A DNA stretch of 64,000 nucleotides from Acinetobacter junii CIP 64.5 (GCF_000368765.1 NZ_KB849655.1:275962-339961); one strand, 5' to 3'; shown: positions 9,207 through 18,354, counted from the stretch's first letter. The notes: a model not told the origin generated them from the sequence alone. Numbers and translations: made by a program.

Positions 9207-10083
9207 TCATTCCTTATGTATATTTACTTCAGTTTGATTAGGAGAAAAACCAAACTGCTTTTTAAACTCTCGACTAAATTGAGATGAGCTTTGATAACCA
9301 ACAGCATAAGCTGCTTGAGCAACGCTTTGGTTTTCGTTTTGCAACATTTGTTTTGCCTTATGCAACCGCGTAACTTTGAGATACTGCAAAGGTGAATGTA
9401 ATGTGACTTGTTTGAATGCTTTATGAAACGCAGAAATACTCATATTGGCTTGCTCAGCAAGCATTTCCACTGTTAATTTCTCTGTGAAATGATGTTGAAT
9501 ATATTCACAAATCTTATAAATCTGTCGTAAATTGCCTTGAACTACTAATCCTGTTAAAGCATCAGCACCCGAATGTTGAATCACTCGATACAATAACTAT
9601 CGTTTAATTTGTTCACCTAAAATCAAGCAGTCTTGTTCTGAACCTAAAGTTTTTAATAGTCGTATCAATACATTCGAAATGGTTTGATCATATTGAATTA
9701 CACTCATGCCTGTGGTGAGGGGTTTAAATTGCTCATCTTCAAAATATGTTTTTGCCAACAACTCATTTACCGTATCCGCCTCTAGTTTCATGCTGACTGC
9801 AATCATAGGCAATTCAGGACTCGCTACCGTATCACAATCAAATGGCATAGACACGGAGACGATAAGGCATTCGCCTTGCTGAAATGCATAGGTTTCAGTT
9901 CCGATATAACCACGTTTACTGCCTTGTAAAACAAAAAACTAAGGTCGGTTCTTGCAATACGGCTAATGGTGGTGTGTTGTGATCTACACGCATCAAAGTG
10001 ATGCCATCTATTGCCGTAGCAAAGAAGCCTTCTTTAGCAACAAGTTTTAAAAACAGTGAGCTAAGTATTTGGTTATTCATCAT
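9207..10083 (-). pseudogene. AraC-family transcriptional regulator, inactivated by a frameshift and a nonsense codon
   Basis: Joined reading gives a full AraC regulator: an AraC_N-type cupin domain (start MMNNQILSSLFLKLVAKEG at 10083) and a C-terminal double HTH (MLAEQANMSISAFHKAFKQV, then AAYAVGYQSSSQFSREFKKQFG). Two lesions break it. The first is a 6-T run on the coding strand (plus 9933-9938), where 5 T would keep …LVFVLQGSKRGYIG in frame; as it stands translation stops within about six codons. The second is an in-frame TAG at 9597-9599 in QIKR*LLYRV, where the family has a glutamate (GAG). It is immediately upstream of the quinone oxidoreductase gene. Base-calling error cannot be excluded for the homopolymer, but two independent errors are less likely. 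Confidence 0.85.
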
Positions 10084-10242
10084 GTGTCATCTGATGATTC
10101 TAAATTTGATCTTTATTATTAAATAGAAAATTCAGGAAAGATGTTAGTTTTATGCAGGATTAGGCATAGAAAATAGAGTTTTGTGAAGTTCATTTAAACA
10201 TGTGATATAGATTTATAAAAAAGAGCTAGCAAAAACTAAATA

Positions 10243-10551
10243 TTATTTATTATCAGAAAAAACAATAGCTAAGAAAAATAATAGTGTTATGAAAGCACCC
10301 ACACCTAAACTAACCATAATTATTTCTAGATTCATAAACTCCATCAATATACCATGTTTTCCCCACGCACCATCAAAGCCATGATTTTCAGATTTCCTAC
10401 CTAATCCTCCAATGATACAAAACCCTATACTAGAAATAAAAAAAATACTTAAGGAAGCCTTCCATAGTTTAAAAAGTTTGAGAAATAAAATTAAACTCAT
10501 TCCAAGTATAGTCACAATTGAAGCTACAACGGCATAATGCCAGTTATCCAT
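10243..10551 (-). CDS. Small hypothetical membrane protein (three membrane segments)
   Basis: I do not recognise a family for this 102-residue protein. It has three hydrophobic stretches at about 6-26, 33-50 and 73-97, separated by a charged, glycine-rich loop (GRKSENHGFDGAWGKHG). AAGGA lies 6 nt upstream of the ATG. It follows the GntR gene by about 30 nt in the same direction, so it may be co-transcribed with the urea operon, but nothing in the sequence ties it to urea use. Confidence 0.65.
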   Translation of the reverse strand: MDNWHYAVVASIVTILGMSLILFLKLFKLWKASLSIFFISSIGFCIIGGLGRKSENHGFDGAWGKHGILMEFMNLEIIMVSLGVGAFITLLFFLAIVFSDNK

Positions 10552-10582
10552 AAAAATCCTTATTGCTCATCATACTCTAATC

Positions 10583-11278
10583 TTAATAAAACTGACTTGA
10601 ATCCAACATCTGTAAAGTAATTTTTTTCACTTCATCACGACTTTGCATAATATGTGCTTCAATCGCTTGAATGGCTTCATCTACTTTACGATTAAAAATA
10701 TAACCCAGTATTTTCTGATGCTCCTGATAAGTCGCTTCAACGCGATAATCTTTAGAGAAGTCTAAACGACGAATAATACGGATTCGCTCGCTCAAATCAC
10801 GATGAATTCTCGCCATTTCATTATTTCCAGAGGCACGAACTAAAGCGCAATGGAAATCCTCATCTTGTTGTGACAATTGTTTAATGTCTTTTAGATATTG
10901 ATGAGGTTCAATCAACCATAAATCTTTTAGAACGGATAATTCAACCGAGTTTTGATGATCCATCTGGCAAAGTTTACGAATGGAATCTTTTTCTAATACG
11001 ATCCGCACATCATAAAGTTCTTCATAATAACGAAAATTGAGCGGTCGGATTTGCCAACCGCTACGAAAACTCACATCAACATATCCCTCTTGTTGCAAAC
11101 GATATAGCGCTTGTCGGATTGGGGTACGACTTACATCATAAGCTTTTGCAACTTCGGATTCAGTGAAACGTTCACCTGGCATCAGTTTGAAATCAAAGAT
11201 ATCATTCTTGATGCGTTGGTAAACCAGCTCAGACAAATTGTCTGAGCTTTTTGTTGTTTTTATTTTGGTTTCTTTCAT
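10583..11278 (-). CDS. GntR-family (FCD subfamily) regulator of the urea operon
   Basis: A 231-residue regulator. Its winged helix is at about 15-80, with the FadR-type recognition segment SEVAKAYDVSRTPIRQALYR, and it has a helical FCD ligand domain with metal-site-like residues (the D of YDVRIVLE, HRDL, HQKILGYI). It is the third gene of the atzF-uca-gntR operon, starting 11 nt after the urea carboxylase stop codon. A palindrome of FadR/GntR type (CTTGTATACAAG) is found just before atzF, so it probably represses or tunes its own operon. The effector is not known. Confidence 0.85.
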   Translation of the reverse strand: MKETKIKTTKSSDNLSELVYQRIKNDIFDFKLMPGERFTESEVAKAYDVSRTPIRQALYRLQQEGYVDVSFRSGWQIRPLNFRYYEELYDVRIVLEKDSIRKLCQMDHQNSVELSVLKDLWLIEPHQYLKDIKQLSQQDEDFHCALVRASGNNEMARIHRDLSERIRIIRRLDFSKDYRVEATYQEHQKILGYIFNRKVDEAIQAIEAHIMQSRDEVKKITLQMLDSSQFY

Positions 11279-11289
11279 GCAACATTGCC

Positions 11290-14200
11290 TTATTCCATAT
11301 AAACCAGTGGTTCACCACTATGTACGGTTTGCCCTGCTCTACAAATAATAGCTTTTACAATGCCATCTTCTTCTGCATAAACCGGAAGTTCCATTTTCAT
11401 TGCTTCAATAATAGCAACAGTTTCACCTTTTTTAACCTCTTGACCATGTTCAACAAAGATTTTCCAGATATTACCTGTCATCGATGCATTTAATGATGCT
11501 AAATGACTGTAATCAGCATGGTTATTTTCTTGAATCTGTTCTTCAGGTTGAGCTGCAAACTCCTCTTTCCAGCGATCCACTTCAGTTGCGAATGCTTGTT
11601 GTTGCTTAGCTTTAAACTCGGCAATACTTTCAGCTTCATTCTCTAAGAATTTTACATAATCTGCATAATCGAATTCTGTTTCTTCAATCTTGATCTCAGC
11701 ACGACCATTTTCAAAGTCAGCACGCCATCGATTGAGTTCTTCTTCTGTAACCTCAAAATATTTAATTTGATCGAAGAATTGTAAGAACCATTGTTTATCA
11801 CCAAATTGTTTGTTTTTCTTAAACTTGTTCCAAATTGGTAAAGTACGCCCAATCAATTGATAGCCGCCCGGTGAATCCATACCGTAGATACACATGTACA
11901 TACCACCAATCCCAACCGTTCCTTCTGCGGTAAAGGTACGTGCTGGATTATATTTAGAACTGAGTAAACGATGGCGTGGGTCAATCGGTACGGCACAAGG
12001 TGCTGTTAAATACACATCACCCAAGCCAAGAATTAAATAGTTCGCATCAAAAATAATATCTTTAACTTCATTTCGATCTGCCAAGCCATTAATGCGTTGG
12101 ATAAAATCAACGTTATTTGGCAACCACGCTGCTTTAGAGCAAACACTTTCTTGATAACGTTCTACAGCTCCTAAAGTCGCACTGTCTTCAAATGCCATCG
12201 GCAAATGTACGATACGAGATGGGATTTTTAATTGGCTCAAATCACCCATCTCTTTTTCGAGTTGAAGTAATTGAGCAATCAATTGTGATTGTGGAATTAC
12301 TAAGCCATCGTATTTAATCTGTAGTGAACGAACACCCGGTGACAGTTCCAATACGCCTGCAATTTTTGCATCACGAATCATTTGAATAAGTTGATGCACT
12401 CGTAAACGTAAAGCTAAATCTAAAACATTTTCGCCGTATTCTAAGAGAATATAACTATCACCTGCTTGGCGATACACTGTTTTTGGCGACAATTCCGTTG
12501 GTTCACGTTGTGCCAGAATCGTACTGACAACTTCTTGAATTGGCTCAATCGTTTCTACAACTTTACTTGCTTCCGCAAAGTTTTGGATATTTTCAATTTG
12601 CTGACGTTCAAGTTCATTGGCTTGTTCTACACTAATAGGATAAAAGCGAATTTTATCATCGGCTTTGAGTTGTCCCACTTTCCAAAGTTCTGCTTTGGCA
12701 ATCGTCACAGGACAAACGAAACCGCCTAAACTTGGACCATCTTTTGCCAGAATCACAGGGAAATCACCTGTGAAGTTAATTGCGCCAATCGCATATTCAC
12801 AGTCATGTACATTTGATGGATGTAAACCAGCTTCACCACCATTTTCTCGTGCCCAGCTTGGTGTTGGTCCTGATAAACGAACACCTAAACGATTTGAGTT
12901 AAAGTGTACGGTCCACTCTGAGGCAAAAAACTCTTCTACATATTCAGGTTTAAAGAAATCTGGTGCGCCGTGCGGGCCATATAACACCGCAATTTCCCAT
13001 TCATTACTATATTCAGGAATCAATTCAACCGACAATGCTTGAGGTTCATCATGAGCAAGTGGCAACTCTGTGCTCGCAAATGCTGGATCAACCATTTTAA
13101 TCATATCGCCGACACGCAAGGTACGACCTGCATAACCACCAAAATTACCCAGCGCAAAAGTAGAACGACTGCCTAAATATACAGGGACATCCAAACCATT
13201 TCGAACCGCTAAATATGTACGGCAACCTGATTCAACTTGACCGATTTTTAGAATTTGTCCTGCTTTAACTTCTACAGGCTTCCAAAAATCAATTTCCTGA
13301 TCATCTAACAACGCAGTACAGCTTGCTCCCGCCAAAGCAATAATCGTATTTGTGTGAAACTTTAATGTTGGTCCAACTAAGGTAAACTCGAAACCTGCGG
13401 CTTTAGCATCATTTCCAACAATACGATTGGCAAGCTGAAATGCATAGTCATCCATTGGACCTGATGGCGGTACACCTATATCCCAATAGCCCGTACGACC
13501 CGGATAATCTTGAATTGAACTCAACGTTCCTGCTTGAATCACTTCAATTACGTTTGGCGTGTAGTTGAAATCATCCAACATTCTTGTCCAGATTTGCATA
13601 TCATCAAAACGCTGATCGGAAATAATCGCACGGGCATAATCCAAGTTTGTACTAATACCGTTCAAGCGTGTTTCAGCCAATACATGTTTTAATTTTTCAA
13701 TAGCACTAGCACGGTCATCAGCATGCACAATAATCTTGGCAATCATTGGATCGAAGTATTGAGAAATCTCTGTGCCCGTTTTTACCCAAGTATCAACCCG
13801 AATCCCCTCTGGAAATGCAACCTCTGTCAGTACACCTGGACTTGGTTGGAAATTTTTCACAGGATCTTCAGCATAAACACGAACCTCAATCGCTGCACCT
13901 TGTGGTTGAATATTGTTGAGATATGTCCAATCAAGTTCATCACCAGCAGCCACTTTGAGCATGCATTCAATTAAATCCAAGCCAGTGACCATTTCCGTCA
14001 CTGGATGCTCCACTTGTAGGCGAGTATTCACTTCAAGGAAATAGAACTCGTCACGGTTGGCATCGTAAATAAACTCCACTGTTCCAGCGCTGCGGTAATT
14101 CACCGATTTCCCGAGTTCTATCGCTGCTTGATGTAGTTTTTTACGTGTCGCTTCAGGTAAATTTGCCGCAGGCGTTTCCTCTACCACTTTCTGGTTACGA

Positions 14201-14895
14201 CGTTGCAAAGAGCAATCACGCTCACCGAATGCAACAACTTGCCCTTTTCCATCACCAAAAATTTGTACTTCAACATGACGCGCTTTATCAATAAAGCATT
14301 CAATAAATACGCCAGCGTCTTTAAAGAATTGTTCTCCCAAGCGTTTGACACTTTCGTAAGCATCGGTCAAGGCTTGTGGTGTATCACAACGGGTCAAACC
14401 AATACCACCACCGCCAGCAGTACTTTTCAGCATAATTGGATAGCCAATACGATCTGCCGCCGTAAGAGCTTCTTCTAAGCTATCCAACAATCCAGTTCCT
14501 GGTGTCATTGGTACATTGGCAGCAGCAGCCAATTCACGAGCACGGTGTTTTAAACCAAATTCTAGAATTTGCTCTGCCGTTGGTCCCATGAAAGCAATAT
14601 TATTTTCTTCGCAAGCACGAGCAAAATCAGCACTTTCAGAAAGAAAGCCATAACCAGGAAAGATTGCCTCAGCACCAGTTTGTTTAGCTGCCTGAATTAA
14701 TTTTTCAATACTCAAATAAGTATCGGCTGGTTTTAAACCATCTAATCCAATCGCAATATCAGCATCTTCGACATGTTGCGCATAACGATCACTATCCGAA
14801 TACACAGCAACACTGGTTATACCTAATTTTTTAAGTGTGCGAATCGCTCGAACAGCAATTTCACCACGGTTTGCAATAAGTACAGTTTTAAACAT
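11290..14895 (-). CDS. uca: Urea carboxylase (biotin-dependent, multidomain)
   Basis: A 1201-residue enzyme that carboxylates urea to allophanate with ATP and bicarbonate. Domains in order: biotin carboxylase (about 1-450; ANRGEIAVRAIRT, ATP loop KSTAGGGGIGL, EVNTRLQVEHPVTE); KipA/AHS2-like carboxyltransferase part (from about 465; GTLSSIQDYPGRTGYWDIG); KipI/AHS1-like part (about 850-1050); and a C-terminal biotinyl domain with EAMKME, biotinylated lysine K1167. The ATG at 14895 follows a GGGGGG-rich ribosome site; longer starts would run into atzF. It lies 16 nt after atzF. Many proteins with this name are guanidine carboxylases, but those sit with carboxyguanidine deiminase genes and guanidine riboswitches. 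Neither is seen here, so urea is the better call. Confidence 0.88.
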   Translation of the reverse strand: MFKTVLIANRGEIAVRAIRTLKKLGITSVAVYSDSDRYAQHVEDADIAIGLDGLKPADTYLSIEKLIQAAKQTGAEAIFPGYGFLSESADFARACEENNIAFMGPTAEQILEFGLKHRARELAAAANVPMTPGTGLLDSLEEALTAADRIGYPIMLKSTAGGGGIGLTRCDTPQALTDAYESVKRLGEQFFKDAGVFIECFIDKARHVEVQIFGDGKGQVVAFGERDCSLQRRNQKVVEETPAANLPEATRKKLHQAAIELGKSVNYRSAGTVEFIYDANRDEFYFLEVNTRLQVEHPVTEMVTGLDLIECMLKVAAGDELDWTYLNNIQPQGAAIEVRVYAEDPVKNFQPSPGVLTEVAFPEGIRVDTWVKTGTEISQYFDPMIAKIIVHADDRASAIEKLKHVLAETRLNGISTNLDYARAIISDQRFDDMQIWTRMLDDFNYTPNVIEVIQAGTLSSIQDYPGRTGYWDIGVPPSGPMDDYAFQLANRIVGNDAKAAGFEFTLVGPTLKFHTNTIIALAGASCTALLDDQEIDFWKPVEVKAGQILKIGQVESGCRTYLAVRNGLDVPVYLGSRSTFALGNFGGYAGRTLRVGDMIKMVDPAFASTELPLAHDEPQALSVELIPEYSNEWEIAVLYGPHGAPDFFKPEYVEEFFASEWTVHFNSNRLGVRLSGPTPSWARENGGEAGLHPSNVHDCEYAIGAINFTGDFPVILAKDGPSLGGFVCPVTIAKAELWKVGQLKADDKIRFYPISVEQANELERQQIENIQNFAEASKVVETIEPIQEVVSTILAQREPTELSPKTVYRQAGDSYILLEYGENVLDLALRLRVHQLIQMIRDAKIAGVLELSPGVRSLQIKYDGLVIPQSQLIAQLLQLEKEMGDLSQLKIPSRIVHLPMAFEDSATLGAVERYQESVCSKAAWLPNNVDFIQRINGLADRNEVKDIIFDANYLILGLGDVYLTAPCAVPIDPRHRLLSSKYNPARTFTAEGTVGIGGMYMCIYGMDSPGGYQLIGRTLPIWNKFKKNKQFGDKQWFLQFFDQIKYFEVTEEELNRWRADFENGRAEIKIEETEFDYADYVKFLENEAESIAEFKAKQQQAFATEVDRWKEEFAAQPEEQIQENNHADYSHLASLNASMTGNIWKIFVEHGQEVKKGETVAIIEAMKMELPVYAEEDGIVKAIICRAGQTVHSGEPLVYME

Positions 14896-14911
14896 GATGA
14901 TTTCCCCCCAA

Positions 14912-16738
14912 TTAATTCGCTGTGTTTGCTGCTTGGCTGTTACGATGCTGGATATAGGCTCTCCATCCACCAAAATGACTAATATTCTCTGCATCATCTA
15001 TGCCATAAGGCTCACAGATAAATCCTTTCACCCAACGTCCATCTTCTAACTCGACATTACCCATGCCTAAAGGTGTCGGAATTTCAGCCACAAATTCACC
15101 AAATCGAGCAGTTGGGACATCCCACAATTCAACAATTATGCTTTGACCATCTTGCTGACGTGCTAAGCCGGGTTTCGGTGGAACGGTGCCATTCAAAGCA
15201 TAAAGCGCATAGTTTTTAGAGGTCGTTGTGGTTTCGATATGTACGGCATCACGTGTGGTGAGCTGAAAATTTAGCGGCATACCTGTCAAATGAGCACCGA
15301 CGACTGCAACGCGAATATGATGTTGTGAAATAGGTGTAGAAGAACTTAAAGGCAGAGCTTTATCCAATGCCCCTAATTTCAGTGCAAGATAGTTTTGCCA
15401 AGCTTTGCCAAAATGAACTAATGCTGCATCATGCCAAGCTGGTGCAATTAGAGTGATCCCAAATGGTAAATGGTCAGCCCTAAATCCTGCTGGTAAAGCT
15501 AAAGCACTCAAATCTGCCAAGTTGGTAAAGTTAGTGTAGGTTCCTAAATGAGCGTTATATTCAATCGGATTTTGTTCAAGCTGCTCAATGGAATAAATTG
15601 TAGGTGCGGTTGGAACAATTAAGGCATCAAAATCAGCTAATCTTTGTTGGATTTTACGAGCTAAATCTTGTTTTAAATATTCTGCATTGTAGGCATCCAC
15701 CGCTGAATATTTTTCGCCGTTTTTAATAATTTCTAATACCGTTGGATCAAATGCATCAGGATTGGTTTTCAGTAAATATTCAACGGCTGCGGTACGCTCT
15801 GCCACCCATGAACCTTGATATAGTTGCACCGCCAGTTGCTCAAAATCTGCAAAATCAATTTTAGTGATTTCAGCATTTAATGATTCAAGGAGTTGGACAG
15901 TATGCTGAAATGCTTTTTCTGATTGCTCATCCCCAAAGAAATTTAGTTTTTCTGGAATGGCAAATTTTAATTTGCTAGAGAAATGTGCTGGAACATTCTT
16001 TGGATGCTTACGTGAATAGCTGTCCAATGGATCATATGCTTCTAAAACATTTGCAACCAAGTCTGCATCTACAACGGTTAAGGCAAAGATCGAAATACAA
16101 TCTAGACTTTTACAAGCAGGCAATAAACCACGATTTGAAAACCGCCCTTTGGTTGGTTTTAGCCCAACAATATTATTAAATGCCGCTGGCACTCGACCAG
16201 AACCTGCGGTATCAGTGCCTAATGCAAATGGGACAAATCCACGAGCAACCACACTTGCTGAACCAGAACTTGAGCCACCACTGACATATTCAGGTTTAAA
16301 ACTGTTTGGTACTGCACCAAAAGGTGAACGCGTTCCCACCAAACCCGTTGCAAACTGATCAAGGTTGGTTTTACCAATTACAATCGCTCCCGCTTGTTTT
16401 AACAAACGCACTGTTTCAGCATCTTGTACTGCAATTGTATTTAATGCCTTACAAGCTGCGGTAGTTACAAACCCTGCAACATCAATATTATCTTTAACTG
16501 CAAACGGAACGCCGTAGAGTGGAAATTGTTTTGCTAAACTCTCAGCTTCTTTAGTTAATTCATTGAGAAATTGAATTTGCTGTTCAATCTGTTCTACGGT
16601 CGCAATTGAAATCCACGCATTATCTTGAGGATCAATTGATGCAACTAAATATTTTAAAGTATCAAGTTGGATTTCATTTTTTGAATAAGCTGTTTGCCAC
16701 TCTGAAATTGTCCAACCTAAAGTTTTTATCTCATGCAT
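14912..16738 (-). CDS. atzF: Allophanate hydrolase
   Basis: This 608-residue enzyme hydrolyses allophanate from urea carboxylase to ammonia and CO2. The amidase-signature domain fills the first two thirds, with the Ser-cisSer-Lys triad at K82 (GVPFAVKDN), S156 (GGSSSGS) and S180 (DTAGSGRVPA), spaced as in characterised AtzF. The C-terminal third (about 465-605) is the allophanate hydrolase-specific domain with VVGAHLTGMPLN and a final GWRAYIQHR. It is the first gene of the operon. A sigma54-like promoter and a GntR-type palindrome lie within 60 nt of its ATG, consistent with induction under nitrogen limitation. Confidence 0.92.
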   Translation of the reverse strand: MHEIKTLGWTISEWQTAYSKNEIQLDTLKYLVASIDPQDNAWISIATVEQIEQQIQFLNELTKEAESLAKQFPLYGVPFAVKDNIDVAGFVTTAACKALNTIAVQDAETVRLLKQAGAIVIGKTNLDQFATGLVGTRSPFGAVPNSFKPEYVSGGSSSGSASVVARGFVPFALGTDTAGSGRVPAAFNNIVGLKPTKGRFSNRGLLPACKSLDCISIFALTVVDADLVANVLEAYDPLDSYSRKHPKNVPAHFSSKLKFAIPEKLNFFGDEQSEKAFQHTVQLLESLNAEITKIDFADFEQLAVQLYQGSWVAERTAAVEYLLKTNPDAFDPTVLEIIKNGEKYSAVDAYNAEYLKQDLARKIQQRLADFDALIVPTAPTIYSIEQLEQNPIEYNAHLGTYTNFTNLADLSALALPAGFRADHLPFGITLIAPAWHDAALVHFGKAWQNYLALKLGALDKALPLSSSTPISQHHIRVAVVGAHLTGMPLNFQLTTRDAVHIETTTTSKNYALYALNGTVPPKPGLARQQDGQSIIVELWDVPTARFGEFVAEIPTPLGMGNVELEDGRWVKGFICEPYGIDDAENISHFGGWRAYIQHRNSQAANTAN

Positions 16739-16752
16739 TTTATGAATCCCAT

Positions 16753-16764
16753 CTTGTATACAAG
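16753..16764 (-). promoter_or_regulatory. Perfect palindrome CTTGTATACAAG, probable GntR operator
   Basis: This 12-bp perfect palindrome contains TTGTATACAA, which fits the TnGT..ACnA pattern bound by FadR/FCD-subfamily GntR proteins. It is 15 nt upstream of the atzF ATG and just downstream of the transcription start predicted from the -24/-12 promoter, where a bound repressor would block transcription. Confidence 0.6.
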
Positions 16765-16778
16765 TTTGGATAAATAGA

Positions 16779-16794
16779 TGCAGAAAGTGTGCCA
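16779..16794 (-). promoter_or_regulatory. Sigma54 (-24/-12) promoter of the atzF-uca-gntR operon
   Basis: The minus strand reads TGGCACACTTTCTGCA, with GG and GC exactly 10 nt apart. This matches the RpoN consensus TGGCAC-N5-TTGCA with one mismatch in the -12 element. The predicted start point is near 16768, about 30 nt before the atzF ATG. I could not identify a clear NtrC enhancer upstream. Confidence 0.6.
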
Positions 16795-17107
16795 GTTTAT
16801 TTTTACATAAAATTCAATTAATTACCTTATTCACCATGAAATTTTAAACTTGTAGATTAACTAATGGTGCTAAAAAGGCTTTGTTTTAATGCACTTGCGC
16901 CACAATTCAGCAAGATGCGATTTTATTTAAGAGCTTAAGCTTAGTTTTAGAGCAAAGTTTTTCTTGGATTTTGCAATTTGAGAAATTGAAGCTATGAATT
17001 TGATTATTGTCAGCAATTAGCTTTGAGCAGAACAAAAGTCCTGATCGTTAGAGCATCTATATTAGGTTTTTTTGAAATTTTGAGAGGCTTCATTATGTAG
17101 CATTGAT
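16795..17107. other. Intergenic region upstream of the urea operon, up to the IS3 element
   Basis: About 310 nt of AT-rich sequence with no convincing ORF. Half-sites resembling NtrC boxes (TGGTGC near 16865, TGCAC near 16890) occur but without consensus spacing. Activator sites for the sigma54 promoter would be expected here. The stretch stops abruptly at the IS terminal repeat, so natural upstream sequence may be missing. Confidence 0.5.
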
Positions 17108-17142
17108 TGGACTGCTCCCAGTATCCTAGACATGAGACCGCC

Positions 17143-17949
17143 TCATTTTGAAGCTGTCTCAAATGCTTCTGGGCTCATCCCATCGAGATGCGAATGACGC
17201 CTGATTCGATTGTAAAACATCTCGATATAATCAAACACATCCGCACGGGCCATTTCTCGTGTTTTATAGATCCTCTTTTTAATTCTTTCCTTCTTTAAAC
17301 TACTAAAAAAGGATTCAGCAACAGCATTGTCCCAACAGTTTCCACGACGACTCATACTCGGAACTAAATTATGCTTTTGACAGAATTTCTGCCAGTCTCC
17401 GCTACTGTATTGTGAACCTTGGTCTGAGTGTATGATCACAGGTTCATTGGGTCTGCGTCGCCATACCGCCATTAAAAGTGCATCCAAAACGATATCCTTG
17501 GCAAGCGTAGGTTTCATTGACCAACCGATGACTTTCCTTGAATATAAATCGAGAACCACAGCCAGATATAACCAGCCTTGCCAAGTACGGATGTAGGTAA
17601 TATCAGTCACCCAGGAAGTATCAGGGGTGCTCACAGCGAACTCTCGATTTAAGTGATTTGGTGGCACAATCGGAGGACGGTCACAACCATAACTTTTATG
17701 CTTTTTATATCCTCGAACAGCGGCAATGCCATTGTTCTTCATGATCTTCAGCACACGATTGGGGCCACAGCTTTCACCTAGCTCTTTAAGATCCAGCGTG
17801 ATGCGACGATAACCATAGATGCCATAACTGGCATCATAAGAAGAGCGGATCAGTTGTAATAACCGTTTGTCTTCAATTGTTCTGCCTGATTCGGGTTCAT
17901 GTAGCCAGGCGTAATAGCCAGCACGAGCAATCTTAAGAACCCGACACAT
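17143..17949 (-). CDS. IS3-family transposase OrfB (DDE integrase domain)
   Basis: These 268 residues, counted from the first ATG, carry the catalytic triad: D in SWVTDITYI, D in IHSDQGSQY and E in NAVAESFFSSLK. The frame is open further upstream and is expected to be made as an OrfAB fusion by -1 frameshifting at the A6G heptamer (plus 18030-18036) near the end of OrfA. The HTH_21-type N-terminal segment RAGYYAWL is present. It looks intact. Confidence 0.9.
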   Translation of the reverse strand: MCRVLKIARAGYYAWLHEPESGRTIEDKRLLQLIRSSYDASYGIYGYRRITLDLKELGESCGPNRVLKIMKNNGIAAVRGYKKHKSYGCDRPPIVPPNHLNREFAVSTPDTSWVTDITYIRTWQGWLYLAVVLDLYSRKVIGWSMKPTLAKDIVLDALLMAVWRRRPNEPVIIHSDQGSQYSSGDWQKFCQKHNLVPSMSRRGNCWDNAVAESFFSSLKKERIKKRIYKTREMARADVFDYIEMFYNRIRRHSHLDGMSPEAFETASK

Positions 17950-17996
17950 CGTTTTAATCTTAAATTGATGGCTGTACTCAAGGATAAACTGATACT

Positions 17997-18281
17997 TTAC
18001 TCGGGCAGGCTTGCAAAGTACCTTGCGGCCTTTTTTAAGATATCTCGCTCTTCTTCAGTTTGCTTAAGCTGACTTTTAAGACGAAGGATCTCTTTCTTTG
18101 CTTCGAGTAGTTCATGTTCATCAGGGTTGTTGCGTAAAGGCTGTACGGCCTTTAGCCATTTATAAATGCTGTGCTGTGATACACCTAAACGTTCAGCCAC
18201 ATCAGTGACAGAATATCCACGTTCGGTAATCAATTTAACAGCTTCATCTTTAAATTCTGGGGTGTATCGTTGTCCACTCAT
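17997..18281 (-). CDS. IS3-family transposase OrfA (helix-turn-helix, leucine zipper)
   Basis: This 94-residue protein has a DNA-binding HTH (SVTDVAERLGVSQHSIYKWLK) and a heptad-rich coiled coil ending at DILKKAARYFA. The 3' end contains A-AAA-AAG in the zero frame (minus strand of 18030-18036), the standard -1 slippery sequence of the family. The OrfB frame is reached directly after slippage. Confidence 0.88.
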   Translation of the reverse strand: MSGQRYTPEFKDEAVKLITERGYSVTDVAERLGVSQHSIYKWLKAVQPLRNNPDEHELLEAKKEILRLKSQLKQTEEERDILKKAARYFASLPE

Positions 18282-18354
18282 AATGTTCTCTCCTATGCAA
18301 AAAGAATAGACGAAATTTGTCTAGGAGAGTGGTGGCAGTCCACTCTGTATTTAA

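Larger units (their letters stand above)
17108..18342 (-). mobile_element. IS3-family insertion sequence (about 1235 bp), apparently intact
   Basis: Imperfect terminal inverted repeats of 25 bp (21 matches) start TGGACTGC at 17108 and end GCAGTCCA at 18342. Inside are two overlapping frames (orfA, orfB) with a DDE integrase core. The flanks are …CATTGAT on the left and CTCTGTAT on the right, so no 3-5 bp target duplication is visible. That suggests recombination with another copy or an adjacent deletion after insertion. The right end lies only 12 bp from the stop codon of the DNA glycosylase pseudogene. Confidence 0.88.

Noticed and set aside
12665..13042. 125-codon plus-strand ORF inside urea carboxylase
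   Set aside because: It is the mirror frame of a strongly supported 1201-residue enzyme, with no ribosome site and no family resemblance.
16865..16900. NtrC enhancer for the sigma54 promoter
   Set aside because: TGGTGC and TGCAC half-sites are present but the spacing does not fit the consensus dyad.
16795..17107. Guanidine-I (ykkC) riboswitch upstream of the urea operon
   Set aside because: I looked for the conserved ykkC loops because of the guanidine carboxylase question; none of the conserved segments is present on the minus strand.
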